In this document: positions 8,687 through 17,112 of the stretch, in pieces
Position numbering within the stretch: position 1 is the stretch's first letter
Layout of the letters: each line of letters starts with the position of its first letter
NCBI RefSeq assembly: GCF_016735595.1
Contig: NZ_JAERRB010000010.1
Location: 222,002 to 286,001 of the forward strand
Length of the DNA stretch: 64,000 nucleotides
Source: Chryseolinea lacunae
Lineage (GTDB): Bacteria > Bacteroidota > Bacteroidia > Cytophagales > Cyclobacteriaceae
Direction of reading: 5' to 3'
Position numbers and translations under genes: made by a program
Notes under the pieces: generated by a model
Told to the model about the DNA's origin: nothing
What the model saw: the letters and a program-made list of their open reading frames with translations, nothing else
Database searches by the model: none

Positions 8687-9544
8687 ATGAGAGCAATCTG
8701 GAAAGGACATATCCAATTCTCGCTGGTCACCATCCCGGTTCGTATTTACAACGCCATTGATACTGGCCAAACCATTAGCTTCAACCTGCTGTCGAAAGAA
8801 GGGCACAACCCAGTGAGCTACGAGAAGAAGGATAAAGTGACCGGCCAAACCCTGCGCCAGGAAGACATCGTGAAAGGTTACCAGTACGAGCCTGGCCAAT
8901 ACGTGATCATCGAAAATGAAGACTTCGCCAAAGTGAAGTTGAAAAGCGAGAAGGTGATCGAGATCGAAGGCTTTGTCGATTCCTCGGAAGTGCACCCCAC
9001 CTTGTTTGAAACACCCTATTATATCGGGCCCGATGGCGACATCGCAGCCAAAACCTACGGACTTCTGTCTGAGACGCTGAAGGCGTCTGGAAAGATCGCC
9101 GTGGGCAAAGTGGTGCTTCGCGACCGCGAAACGCCGTTGCTGTTGTCGCCTCACGACGGCGGCATCATCATGTACCGCCTCCGCTATCCCAACGAGGTGC
9201 GCAGCATGCGCGAGGTGCCCCAGCTCCTGGAAGTGAAAGCCGACAAGGAACAGTTGAAGCTGGCCAAAACGCTGGTCGACTCCATGACCACCAAGTTCAG
9301 CAACATCGAAATGAAAGACCATTATTTCGATGCCCTCAAAGGCATCATCGATGCCAAGATAGAAGGCAAGGAAGTGGTGATGGTGGAAGAAGAGGAGCCC
9401 AAAGTGGTCGACATCATGACCGCCCTCAAAGCCAGCATCGACGCCGCCAAGAAGCCGATGGAGAAAGCCAAAGGCACCGCCGCCAAAGAGAAAGCCACCG
9501 AAAAAGCCGAGAAGCCAAAAGCCAAAACGCGGAAGGCGAGCTAG
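8687..9544 (+). CDS. ku: Ku family DNA-end-binding protein
   Basis: Bacterial Ku homodimer subunit, which encircles double-strand DNA ends and recruits LigD for non-homologous end joining. The start at 8687 (MRAIWKGHIQFSLVTIPVR) is the canonical N terminus of the family; the longer frame from 8606 overlaps the previous stop. The Ku core (about residues 1-250) includes FETPYYIGPDG and MYRLRYPNEVR-type blocks. The last 35 residues are a Lys/Ala/Glu-rich tail like those that help bacterial Ku bind DNA. No ligD is in this window; the only ligase here is the NAD-dependent replicative one at 43.8 kb. Confidence 0.94.
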   Translation: MRAIWKGHIQFSLVTIPVRIYNAIDTGQTISFNLLSKEGHNPVSYEKKDKVTGQTLRQEDIVKGYQYEPGQYVIIENEDFAKVKLKSEKVIEIEGFVDSSEVHPTLFETPYYIGPDGDIAAKTYGLLSETLKASGKIAVGKVVLRDRETPLLLSPHDGGIIMYRLRYPNEVRSMREVPQLLEVKADKEQLKLAKTLVDSMTTKFSNIEMKDHYFDALKGIIDAKIEGKEVVMVEEEEPKVVDIMTALKASIDAAKKPMEKAKGTAAKEKATEKAEKPKAKTRKAS

Positions 9545-9611
9545 GAAACTACGGTTCAAAACTACTTGGGCTTCCCGAGGGGCAGCGCTTTCACCTTTCG
9601 TACATTACCGT

Positions 9612-9619
9612 TAACTTTG
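9612..9619 (+). promoter_or_regulatory. candidate -7 box of the TPR gene
   Basis: TAACTTTG matches TAnnTTTG exactly and lies only six bases before the ATG at 9626, so the transcript would be nearly leaderless if this box is used. No good -33 TTG is seen. Confidence 0.35.
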
Positions 9620-9625
9620 TACGAC

Positions 9626-10222
9626 ATGGCCAAGGTTGTTAAATTTCCTCTTCCCGATCCTGAGAAGTTCGGACCCGTGCGGGTTCAGAAGAAGAGGTCT
9701 GTCGAACCGAAACCACCCGGCCAGCTCAACCTGTTTACCGGTGCCAAGATTGTGCGGCTTCACCAACTCTCCGAGTTCGAAGAAGCCCTCATGATCGACA
9801 ACCAGGGCGACGTGAACGAAGCCCGCAAGCTTTACCAGAAAGCCATCGACGATGGCGACTCCCTGGCCGATGCCTATTGCAACCTCGGCATCCTGGAATG
9901 GCAGGAAGGCTACACCACAAAGGCCATCGACAATTTCACCCTGAGTCTCAAGAACGACCCGCGCCACTTCGAGGCGCACTATAACCTGGCGAACCTCTAC
10001 GGAGAGATTGGCAACTTTCCGTTGGCGAAAGTGCACTATGAAGTGTCCATCGAAATCGAGCCATCGTTTCCCAATAGTTATTTTAACCTTGGCCTCACCC
10101 TGGCCATGAACAAGGAATTTCCCGAAGCTGTGCTGGTGCTGCAACGCTACCGCCAGCTCACGTCGCCCGATAACTATAAGCAGGCCGACGACCTCATCAG
10201 CAAACTGCAGCAAGCCTATTGA
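9626..10222 (+). CDS. tetratricopeptide-repeat protein
   Basis: A 198-residue soluble protein built mainly of TPR units (about residues 55-190: ALMIDNQGDVNEARKLYQKA, then DAYCNLGILEWQEG, then EAHYNLANLYGEIG, then NSYFNLGLTLAMNK). It probably scaffolds a protein-protein interaction. A 45-residue basic/Pro-rich N terminus (MAKVVKFPLPDPEKFG) precedes the repeats. There is no signal peptide, so it is cytosolic. The start at 9626 is preferred because the extension to 9566 is not repeat-like and contains the exact -7 box. Partners are unknown; it lies 81 bases after ku and may or may not share its transcript. Confidence 0.78.
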   Translation: MAKVVKFPLPDPEKFGPVRVQKKRSVEPKPPGQLNLFTGAKIVRLHQLSEFEEALMIDNQGDVNEARKLYQKAIDDGDSLADAYCNLGILEWQEGYTTKAIDNFTLSLKNDPRHFEAHYNLANLYGEIGNFPLAKVHYEVSIEIEPSFPNSYFNLGLTLAMNKEFPEAVLVLQRYRQLTSPDNYKQADDLISKLQQAY

Positions 10223-10252
10223 TGTTGATTTGAGGAAGGAGCGAAGCTCCCC

Positions 10253-11116
10253 TTAGATGGAAAGCATCGTGACAATGAACAGCACGAAGCGATAGGCCTC
10301 CAGCGCCAGAAACAATCCCACCACACCCAGCATGGCCTTGATGACCAAACGTTTTCCCTTTTGGTTATAGAACGTCTTGGCCGCCCGGAAAATGAAATAC
10401 ACATTGGTGGCAATGAAGATGAGCGTGAGCGTGATGTCGTTCAGGTAGGTGCCCCAGGTGAAGTGCCCCCAATGAAAGAGTTTGCTGAACACCAGGAAAA
10501 TGAGCGAAAGGCCAATGGCATTTAGCGCCATGTTGAAGCTGGTGAGTTCCACCGCCAGGGCCACGTGGTCGGTATAGAACCGGTTCTTCTTTCGGAAGAT
10601 GAGGCTGAGGGGCACAGACGCCAGCACCACAAAAATCACCACCAGCAGTTTGGCCAGGTTGGTGGTTTCCTGGTTGTAGATCAATTCGAAACCCTGCATG
10701 CTCAGCCCTTGCTCAACCACTTTGTGGTGCACCATTTTGCGCGCCAGGTTGCTGTGGGGCAACACGTTCAGTTGGGTGTAGAGCGACGCGTTGAACATCT
10801 GCAACACCGGGAACAGGAAGTAGACCAGGTTCAGGATGAAGAACATTTGCAGGGGGCGCATGTAGCGCACCCGTCGCCCATCAACATACTCCCGTGCCAG
10901 GAAGCCCGGGTTGGAGAGGGTGAGGCGTAGCGATTTCAGGAACTTGTTGTCCACAAAGGTGGTGGAGATCAGCACCGTGGTGAGAATGGAATTGAGCTTT
11001 CGGTCTTTGGGTTCGATCACCTTCTCGCCACACAGGTTGCAGTAGATACCCTTGAAGGTGTGACCACAGTTTTTGCAGATGTGTTCCGGCAGGTCGGTTT
11101 GCTGAGAGATTTCCAT
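10253..11116 (-). CDS. DUF3667 membrane protein with N-terminal zinc ribbon
   Basis: The N terminus carries a zinc-ribbon-like pair of knuckles (CKNCGHTFKGIYCNLCGEK), followed by an amphipathic stretch and about five transmembrane segments in the last 200 residues (for example MFFILNLVYFLFPVLQMF and LLVVIFVVLASVPLSLIF). This arrangement is typical of the DUF3667 family of Bacteroidota, whose function is unknown. Start choice is uncertain: ATG at 11116 (MEISQQTD) puts the ribbon near the N terminus, while ATGs at 11140 and 11164 are also in frame. It converges on the TPR gene; a short GGAGC-GAA-GCTCC hairpin lies between their stops. Confidence 0.8.
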   Translation of the reverse strand: MEISQQTDLPEHICKNCGHTFKGIYCNLCGEKVIEPKDRKLNSILTTVLISTTFVDNKFLKSLRLTLSNPGFLAREYVDGRRVRYMRPLQMFFILNLVYFLFPVLQMFNASLYTQLNVLPHSNLARKMVHHKVVEQGLSMQGFELIYNQETTNLAKLLVVIFVVLASVPLSLIFRKKNRFYTDHVALAVELTSFNMALNAIGLSLIFLVFSKLFHWGHFTWGTYLNDITLTLIFIATNVYFIFRAAKTFYNQKGKRLVIKAMLGVVGLFLALEAYRFVLFIVTMLSI

Positions 11117-11200
11117 TTTCGGTGGGCGAAGATACGCCATAGGCTCAGGAGAAAACAAGGGCAAGGGCAGCGGGAATATTACACGTCACAGGAAGTGGGC

Positions 11201-11737
11201 CTAAGCGGCGGATCGACGATCCATCTTAGCCAACGCCTTCAGTGTCTTCGCGCCGCGCGACAGGAAGGCAGGCTTCGCGTAGGGCATCTGATCTTCGATG
11301 ATGATCTTCAGTTCTTCTTTCAGCTCCGGCTCCGACTGCACAAGGGCGAGCAGCACGGTCATGGAAAATACTTTCACGGCCACCGTTTCCGATTTGCTCT
11401 GGAGGTAGCCAAAGGCGAGGGCGGCCACCTTTCCATGATAGCGCTTGGGTAGTTCAACGAACTGCAGCAGGCGCATGGTGTTGCGCTTCACCGCGTCGTG
11501 GATGCCCGGTTTCTTCAGAAAATCAAGGAGTTGCTTCAGGTGGGGGAGAATCAGGTTCGGGTGATGCTCGGCGATGACGCTCAGCGGCCAGGCGGCCCTC
11601 TGGGTAATACGGTAAGGACCAGCAAGATAAACCTCTACCAAAGCTTTAAATCGGGTCTTGTTATGACCCACATAATCAACGATTTTGGTCATTTGAGCTT
11701 TGGAGTGCTCTTTTTCGAGGGCCTTGGTCAAATCCAT
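11201..11737 (-). CDS. helical-repeat (HEAT/ARM-like) protein of unknown function
   Basis: A 178-residue cytosolic protein predicted to be all alpha-helical. Repeated segments of the type LPHLKQLLDFLKKPGIHDAV and MRLLQFVELPKRYHGKVAAL resemble HEAT/ARM or DNA-alkylation-repair-like helical pairs. There is no signal peptide, membrane segment or catalytic motif. Its length and sequence look like a conserved Bacteroidota hypothetical family, but I cannot name it. It starts 115 bases from the small RBS-bearing ORF on the opposite strand (divergent) and ends 84 bases before the DUF3667 start. Confidence 0.68.
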   Translation of the reverse strand: MDLTKALEKEHSKAQMTKIVDYVGHNKTRFKALVEVYLAGPYRITQRAAWPLSVIAEHHPNLILPHLKQLLDFLKKPGIHDAVKRNTMRLLQFVELPKRYHGKVAALAFGYLQSKSETVAVKVFSMTVLLALVQSEPELKEELKIIIEDQMPYAKPAFLSRGAKTLKALAKMDRRSAA

Positions 11738-11852
11738 TCGAAGGAATATTTGATCGGTTATCGGAAGTAAAGTCTGATAAACATTTCTGAACGAGGCCGG
11801 TTACCTCGATTGACTACTTTCACATCACGATTAAAAACAGGAGGGACGACGT

Positions 11853-11981
11853 ATGGAATTATTCATTACTATATTCTCAACCGTAGTGGTGCAGCTCGGG
11901 CTTTGCGTTTTCTGTTTCATCAAAAAACAGTCGGACCACCACGTGCTCGACAAGACTTCAGAGATTAGCTTTAGCCGCTAA
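11853..11981 (+). CDS. possible 42-residue single-span membrane protein
   Basis: A short ORF (MELFITIFSTVVVQLGLCVF, then a basic/polar tail ending SFSR) preceded by AGGAGGG ten bases before the ATG. That strong Shine-Dalgarno is rare in Bacteroidota and argues for real translation. The first 24 residues form one hydrophobic span; the tail is cytosolic by the positive-inside rule (IKKQ). Its 3' end overlaps the 3' end of the convergent HD-PycTM gene by 24 bases. The short length and lack of a known family keep confidence moderate. Confidence 0.45.
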   Translation: MELFITIFSTVVVQLGLCVFCFIKKQSDHHVLDKTSEISFSR

Positions 11982-13178
11982 CTGAAACGCCACGATAAAC
12001 GACAAGATTGCCACCACGAAGCCGAACATGAAAATGCTGTAGGCGATCCGGAGGTGGCGGTACTTTCTGCCCAACACTTTTCCAAGGTAATAGATGTCTT
12101 TGATGAGGCTTCCGTAGAGGTAGTCTGCGTCTTTCATCATTTCCTTCATGCTCCACTCATATTCTTCCAGCTTCATGGCGTGAAAGTTTCCGAAAAACAG
12201 GAGGTTGGTCTTCTTGTTCCGAATGTCGTCGCGTGTGAACTTTCCTGACGATACGTTGGGCCGGCTGGCCAGAATGGAAAACACCATCGTGGCCAGACAC
12301 ACCGTGATGAGGATGATGGTGGGAATGGTGAGGTAGGGATTTTCTTCCAGCTTGCGCACCAGCACCGACACCACCAACGACAAGATGATGGAGTTGATGG
12401 TGATGAGAATGTTGGCCTTGTTATCGACCATCTGGCTCAGCATGATGTGGTTGTGCGAGGTGGTGCGGAACATGGTTTCGATGCCGCGGTCGGGCTTTAA
12501 CGTCTTGGCCTTCTCGAGCTTACCCTTCAGGTGCTCCACTTCTTCTTCGAGCTTGCGGTATTTCTTTTCGCTCACACCGTCGCTGCCGCCTTTCAGTAGT
12601 GTTTTCAATTTCTTGATGTTCTTTTTCTTGCCTTCTTCCAAAACAGATTGCCCATAGAGCGTTTTATACTCGTGATACTTTAAAAAGTTGATGTTCGACT
12701 GTATCCATTCTTCGTTGGTCATGTGCTGGTCGTTCAGCAACGACCACTCGGCCCGCAGCAGTTCGCCTTTCTCCTGGCAAGCTTTGGTGGCCAGGTGATA
12801 GAGGTCGGCGTCGCACAGCACCTTGCCGATTTCGTTCTGCGGGTTTTGCGGCATCTTTGTGGCGCCTATGGCCAGGGCGATGTCGTTGATTCTTTTCTCG
12901 GCAATGCCCAGGCCCTTCATCCATTCGGTGGCGATGGCGATGGAGGCAGCCTCATGATCCTGCGACCCGTTCTTGTAGCCCACGTCGTGAAGCCAGGCCG
13001 CCACAATCACCGACTCCAGGTCTTCGGCACTCAGTTGGGTGTACTTGCCAATCTCGGTAGCCGCAGCCACCACGTCACGGGTGTGTTCGAGGTTGTGAAA
13101 AACGTGCTTTTCGAAGGCTCGATCGTGGAAAATTTCCTCTGCTAGCGTTTGCGCTTGCCTGATGAACTCAGAATCCAT
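11958..13178 (-). CDS. HD phosphohydrolase fused to a PycTM (Pycsar effector) membrane domain
   Basis: Residues 1-200 are an HD-type metal-dependent phosphohydrolase: EHTRD (His32), AAWLHDVGY (His64-Asp65) and LCDADL give the H...HD...D metal set. A coiled-coil linker (KYRKLEEEVEHLKGKLEKAK) follows. Residues 230-406 match the PycTM-type domain: SHNHIMLSQMVDNKANILI, two hydrophobic spans, a conserved middle (FFGNFHAMKLEEYEWSMKEM) and a final span. PycTM proteins are membrane effectors of Pycsar antiphage systems that respond to cyclic pyrimidine nucleotides. Here no nucleotide cyclase is adjacent. An HD domain could degrade a cyclic nucleotide or another nucleotide; that link is inference. The 5' region contains nested inverted repeats. 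Confidence 0.85.
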   Translation of the reverse strand: MDSEFIRQAQTLAEEIFHDRAFEKHVFHNLEHTRDVVAAATEIGKYTQLSAEDLESVIVAAWLHDVGYKNGSQDHEAASIAIATEWMKGLGIAEKRINDIALAIGATKMPQNPQNEIGKVLCDADLYHLATKACQEKGELLRAEWSLLNDQHMTNEEWIQSNINFLKYHEYKTLYGQSVLEEGKKKNIKKLKTLLKGGSDGVSEKKYRKLEEEVEHLKGKLEKAKTLKPDRGIETMFRTTSHNHIMLSQMVDNKANILITINSIILSLVVSVLVRKLEENPYLTIPTIILITVCLATMVFSILASRPNVSSGKFTRDDIRNKKTNLLFFGNFHAMKLEEYEWSMKEMMKDADYLYGSLIKDIYYLGKVLGRKYRHLRIAYSIFMFGFVVAILSFIVAFQLAAKANL

Positions 13179-13220
13179 AACTGTTAAAAGCTAAAGGTAG
13201 AAAATATTTTATCTTCGAAT

Positions 13221-13289
13221 CGGTGGAAAGCCCCCCGATGAAACAAACTTTATAGCTTCGTGCAATTTTCATCGGGAGTTCACCCACCG
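13221..13289. promoter_or_regulatory. nested inverted repeats between divergent genes
   Basis: CCCGATGAAA (13234-13243) and TTTCATCGGG (13267-13276) form a perfect 10-bp inverted repeat around 23 bases that include the promoter-like TAGCTTCG. Outside it, CGGTGG (13221-13226) pairs with CCACCG (13284-13289). The position between the HD-PycTM start and the start of the large phosphoesterase suggests an operator or an RNA hairpin. Confidence 0.45.
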
Positions 13290-13324
13290 GTCGACTCGAT
13301 AAGTATTGGCTAGAACGTTCGCGC

Positions 13325-16300
13325 ATGTTAAAAACTATACCCCCCGCTCTGTTATTCTTTTTCGGCTCCCTTGGCCTATGGGCGCAGGCTCCCGCCGAGG
13401 TGGCCTACACGCTTTATCTCGTGGGCGATGCCGGTGAACCCGCCATTGTTGACCAACCCCTCGGCAAGGCCCTGCGCCGCGAGGTGTCCGCTTCGGGTGC
13501 CAACGCCACCGTGGTCTATCTGGGCGACAACATTTATCCCAAAGGCATGCCGCCCGTGGGCTCCAAGCAACGCGCCATTTCCGAAACCATTCTGAAAACA
13601 CAGGCCGGGTGGATTCAAGGCCTCGACGCCAAAGGCATTTTTCTGCCTGGCAACCACGATTGGCAACGCGCCCGTCGCCGCGGCCAGGAATACATTCTGA
13701 ACCAGCAGCAGTTTCTCGATTCGCTGCACGACAACAACATAACCCTCTTGCCCCGCGATGCCTGCCCGGGTCCTGTGGAAATTCCACTCACCGAAAAGGC
13801 TGTGCTCGTCATCCTCGACACGCAATGGCTTCTTCACCCGTGGGACAAACCCGGTGAGGAAAGCGACTGCGATGCCAAAACACCGGCCGAAGTGTGGCTG
13901 TTGCTGAGCGACATCTTTGCCCGCAACGCCGGCAAGCGTGTGATTGTGGCCGCCCACCATCCGCTCATCACACACGGCGAACACGGTGGCGTGTTCCAAT
14001 TGAAAGACCACCTCTTTCCCCTCACGGCCGCGAACCATAATTTATACATCCCCATGCCGGTGATCGGCTCCATCTACCCGCTCTACCGGAAATGGTTTGG
14101 CGATGTGCAGGATGCAGCCCATCCGTTGTATAAGGAGATGAGCGGCCTCATCCAGAACCTGATGCTGCAATATCCCGGAAGCGTCTATGCCGCCGGGCAT
14201 GAGCATGCCCTGCAATATCTGGTGCGCGACAGCCTTCACCTCATTGTGAGCGGCGCAGGCTCCAAGACATCGTTCGTGAAGCAAAAGCAATACTCCAAAT
14301 ATGCGGGCGCCGTGCAAGGCTATGTGAAGCTCACGCTTTATACAGACGGTTCGGCTCTGACAGAATACAAACAGGTGGACGAAACCTATCCCGAAGGCAA
14401 GTCGGTCTATAGCGACAAGCTTCCGGCATTGCATCGCATGAAGCCGCTGCCGGAGCAAGGCGCGGTGTCGTTCAAAGACAAGGTGGTGCGCGTGAAGGCC
14501 AGCGAACAGTATGCCGCCAGCAAGACCCACGAGCGCCTGCTGGGCGCCAACTACCGGTCGGCCTGGGGGCAGGAAATAGATGTGCCTGTGTTCGACATCG
14601 CCACCGAGCAGGGTGGGCTCAAGATTGTGCAGAAGGGTGGAGGCATGCAGACGCTTTCGCTGCGCCTCGAAGACTCGACGGGTCGGGAGTTTGTGCTCCG
14701 CTCCATTGAAAAATATCCGGAGAACGCCGTGCCCGAAATGCTTCGGAAAACCTTTGCACAGGACCTGGTGCAGGATCAGATATCGGCCTCACATCCATAC
14801 TCGGCCGTGGTGGTTCCCGGCCTTGCCGACGCGGCCCAGATCTATCACACTAACCCCCGCATCGTCTACATTCCCGACGATGCTCGCCTGGGAATCTATC
14901 GCCGCCAATTCGCCAACACCCTGTCGCTGTTCGAAGAGCGGCCGGCGGGCGATTGGTCTGACAAGGCATTTTTTGGTAATTCAAAGAATATAATAAACAC
15001 AAGTAAAGTCCTGGAAAGGACCGAAAAGGACAACGATAACCAGGTTGATCAGCGGTTCGTGCTGCGCTCGCGCATCTTCGATTTGTGGATTGGCGACTGG
15101 GACCGTCACGACGATCAATGGCGCTGGTCTTCATTCAAAACAAAAAAAGGAGAGACCTACCGGCCCGTGCCGCGCGACCGCGACCAGGCGTTCTTTGTGA
15201 ATGAGGGTGTGATCCCCAAGATCTGGAGTCGCAAGTGGGCGTTGCCGAAGTTTGAAGGCTTTGCTGAAACCATACGGTGGCCCTCCGGATTGTCGTTCAA
15301 CGCACGCTACTTCGACCGCACATTTCTGACCGAGCCATCGGAAGACGAGTGGGTGGCCGCCGCCAAAGACCTGCAACTGAAATTGACCGACGAGGTGATT
15401 GAGACTTCCATCAAAGCATGGCCCATAGAGATCTATGATCTTCATGGTAAGGAAGTGATCCAGAAACTGAAAGTGCGGCGCGAGAACCTGGTGAAAGACG
15501 CGGTCTTACATTATAAGTTTTTGGCAAAGGCCGTGGAAGTGGTTGGCTCGGAGAAGGATGAAAAGTTCGACGTGCAACGACAGCCCTCGGGCGATGTGTT
15601 GGTGAAGGTCTATAAATACAAAGACGGCGAAGAAGGCAAGAAACTGTATGAACGTCTTTTCAAGAAATTCGAAACGAAAGAGATCCGGTTGTATGGCCGC
15701 GGAGGAAAAGACCTGTTTGCCGTGACGGGCACAACCCCTCAAAGCATTTTGGTGCGTGTGATTGGCGGCGACGGCAAAGACACCTTGCGCGACGAGTCGC
15801 ACGTGACCGGGCTGGCCAACAAGACATTGTTCTATGACCTGAAAGAAGGCAGCACCGTGGTGACCAAAGGCGAAACCGGCAATCGTATGTCGGATGATTC
15901 ACAGGTGAATGAATGGGACCGCAAGGCCTTCAAATATAACACGTTAGCACCCCTGGTGACGGGCAACGTGAACCCCGACGACGGACTGTTTATCGGGGGC
16001 GGGTTTCTTTACCAGACGCAAGGCTTCAGAAAGTCGCCGTTCAAGTCGCGCCACTTTGCACTGTTCAGCGTGGCGCCGCGCACGGCCTCGTTCAATCTTT
16101 CGTATCGTGGTGACTTCAACAACGTGGTGGGCAAGTGGGGGCTGCAAATCATTGCCGACCTGAAACAACCCAACTACGTGAACAACTTCTTCGGGTGGGG
16201 CAACGAAAGTGTGTATGACCTGAACATCGACGACAAGCCGCAACACGCCGGGCTGTCTACGCCCATTGAATATTATCGTTATCGCTTTGAGGAATGGAAA

Positions 16301-17050
16301 CTGGAAGCTTATATCACCCGTCGCATTGGCAACTGGGGATTGCTCCAGGCCGGACCCGCCTTTCAGCGCGTGGAGGTGGAAGATCCGGGAGGTAAGGACC
16401 GGTTTATAGAAGAGTATGCGGCTACCTTGCCCTATCCGTTGTTCGACGGCCACAACACCTATACGGGGGGCGCGTGGAAATTCACCGTCGACAAACGCAA
16501 CAACCCCATATTCACTACCCGTGGCGTTGTGTTTGCCGTGAGCGGACGCAACATGGCCGGTGTGGACATGCGTGCCCACAGCTTCTCGTCCTACGAAAGT
16601 TCGCTGAGCCTCTATCATTCGTTCCGGTTTCCGTCGCGCATTGTGTTTGCCGCGCGTGTAGGAGGAGGATTGAATACGGGGACGTATGAATTCTATCAGG
16701 CCCAGATTTTGAGTGGCCGCACGGAAATAAGAGGCTTCCGCAAAACAAGATTTTATGGCGACAGCCGTTTATACTCCAACCTCGAAATGCGGATCAAGCT
16801 GTTGAGTCTGAAAACGTATTTGTTTCCAGCCAGCCTGGGCATAGTGGGCTTCCACGATTTTGGAAGAGTGTGGTATAAGGACGCCAATGGAAACGACCCG
16901 TCAACCGTGTCGGGAAAATCTAGCGAATGGCACCGGGGGTGGGGTGGTGGACTGTGGTTCACGCCGTTTAACCTCACGATATTGTCGGTAGAAGCCGCGC
17001 ACTCCGAAGAGGGCACGTTGGGCTACATCCGGATGGGCTTTTTGTTTTGA
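13325..17050 (+). CDS. calcineurin-type phosphoesterase fused to a kinase-like middle region and an outer-membrane beta-barrel
   Basis: A 1241-residue exported protein with a signal peptide ending near WAQA. Residues 28-340 are a metallophosphoesterase: GDAG (Asp35), LGDN (Asp68), GNHDW (Asn110-Asp112), AAHHP and GHEHA supply the metal ligands. Residues 400-800 hold a region conserved in this architecture but rarely named; it contains FVLRSIEKYP (455-465), GDWDRHDDQW (590-599) and RDRDQAFF (617-624), a pattern reminiscent of kinase catalytic and metal-binding loops (inference). From about residue 880 to the C terminus (GYIRMGFLF, aromatic end) the sequence is an Omp85/BamA-like barrel. It is likely anchored in the outer membrane. 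The phosphatase-barrel combination is common in Bacteroidota; its substrate is unknown. Confidence 0.88.
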   Translation: MLKTIPPALLFFFGSLGLWAQAPAEVAYTLYLVGDAGEPAIVDQPLGKALRREVSASGANATVVYLGDNIYPKGMPPVGSKQRAISETILKTQAGWIQGLDAKGIFLPGNHDWQRARRRGQEYILNQQQFLDSLHDNNITLLPRDACPGPVEIPLTEKAVLVILDTQWLLHPWDKPGEESDCDAKTPAEVWLLLSDIFARNAGKRVIVAAHHPLITHGEHGGVFQLKDHLFPLTAANHNLYIPMPVIGSIYPLYRKWFGDVQDAAHPLYKEMSGLIQNLMLQYPGSVYAAGHEHALQYLVRDSLHLIVSGAGSKTSFVKQKQYSKYAGAVQGYVKLTLYTDGSALTEYKQVDETYPEGKSVYSDKLPALHRMKPLPEQGAVSFKDKVVRVKASEQYAASKTHERLLGANYRSAWGQEIDVPVFDIATEQGGLKIVQKGGGMQTLSLRLEDSTGREFVLRSIEKYPENAVPEMLRKTFAQDLVQDQISASHPYSAVVVPGLADAAQIYHTNPRIVYIPDDARLGIYRRQFANTLSLFEERPAGDWSDKAFFGNSKNIINTSKVLERTEKDNDNQVDQRFVLRSRIFDLWIGDWDRHDDQWRWSSFKTKKGETYRPVPRDRDQAFFVNEGVIPKIWSRKWALPKFEGFAETIRWPSGLSFNARYFDRTFLTEPSEDEWVAAAKDLQLKLTDEVIETSIKAWPIEIYDLHGKEVIQKLKVRRENLVKDAVLHYKFLAKAVEVVGSEKDEKFDVQRQPSGDVLVKVYKYKDGEEGKKLYERLFKKFETKEIRLYGRGGKDLFAVTGTTPQSILVRVIGGDGKDTLRDESHVTGLANKTLFYDLKEGSTVVTKGETGNRMSDDSQVNEWDRKAFKYNTLAPLVTGNVNPDDGLFIGGGFLYQTQGFRKSPFKSRHFALFSVAPRTASFNLSYRGDFNNVVGKWGLQIIADLKQPNYVNNFFGWGNESVYDLNIDDKPQHAGLSTPIEYYRYRFEEWKLEAYITRRIGNWGLLQAGPAFQRVEVEDPGGKDRFIEEYAATLPYPLFDGHNTYTGGAWKFTVDKRNNPIFTTRGVVFAVSGRNMAGVDMRAHSFSSYESSLSLYHSFRFPSRIVFAARVGGGLNTGTYEFYQAQILSGRTEIRGFRKTRFYGDSRLYSNLEMRIKLLSLKTYLFPASLGIVGFHDFGRVWYKDANGNDPSTVSGKSSEWHRGWGGGLWFTPFNLTILSVEAAHSEEGTLGYIRMGFLF

Positions 17051-17112
17051 CGAGGCTTCAGATTATCGTTATCTTTCATACTCGAAGACCCTTTGAATAA
17101 ACTGTGTTTTTT

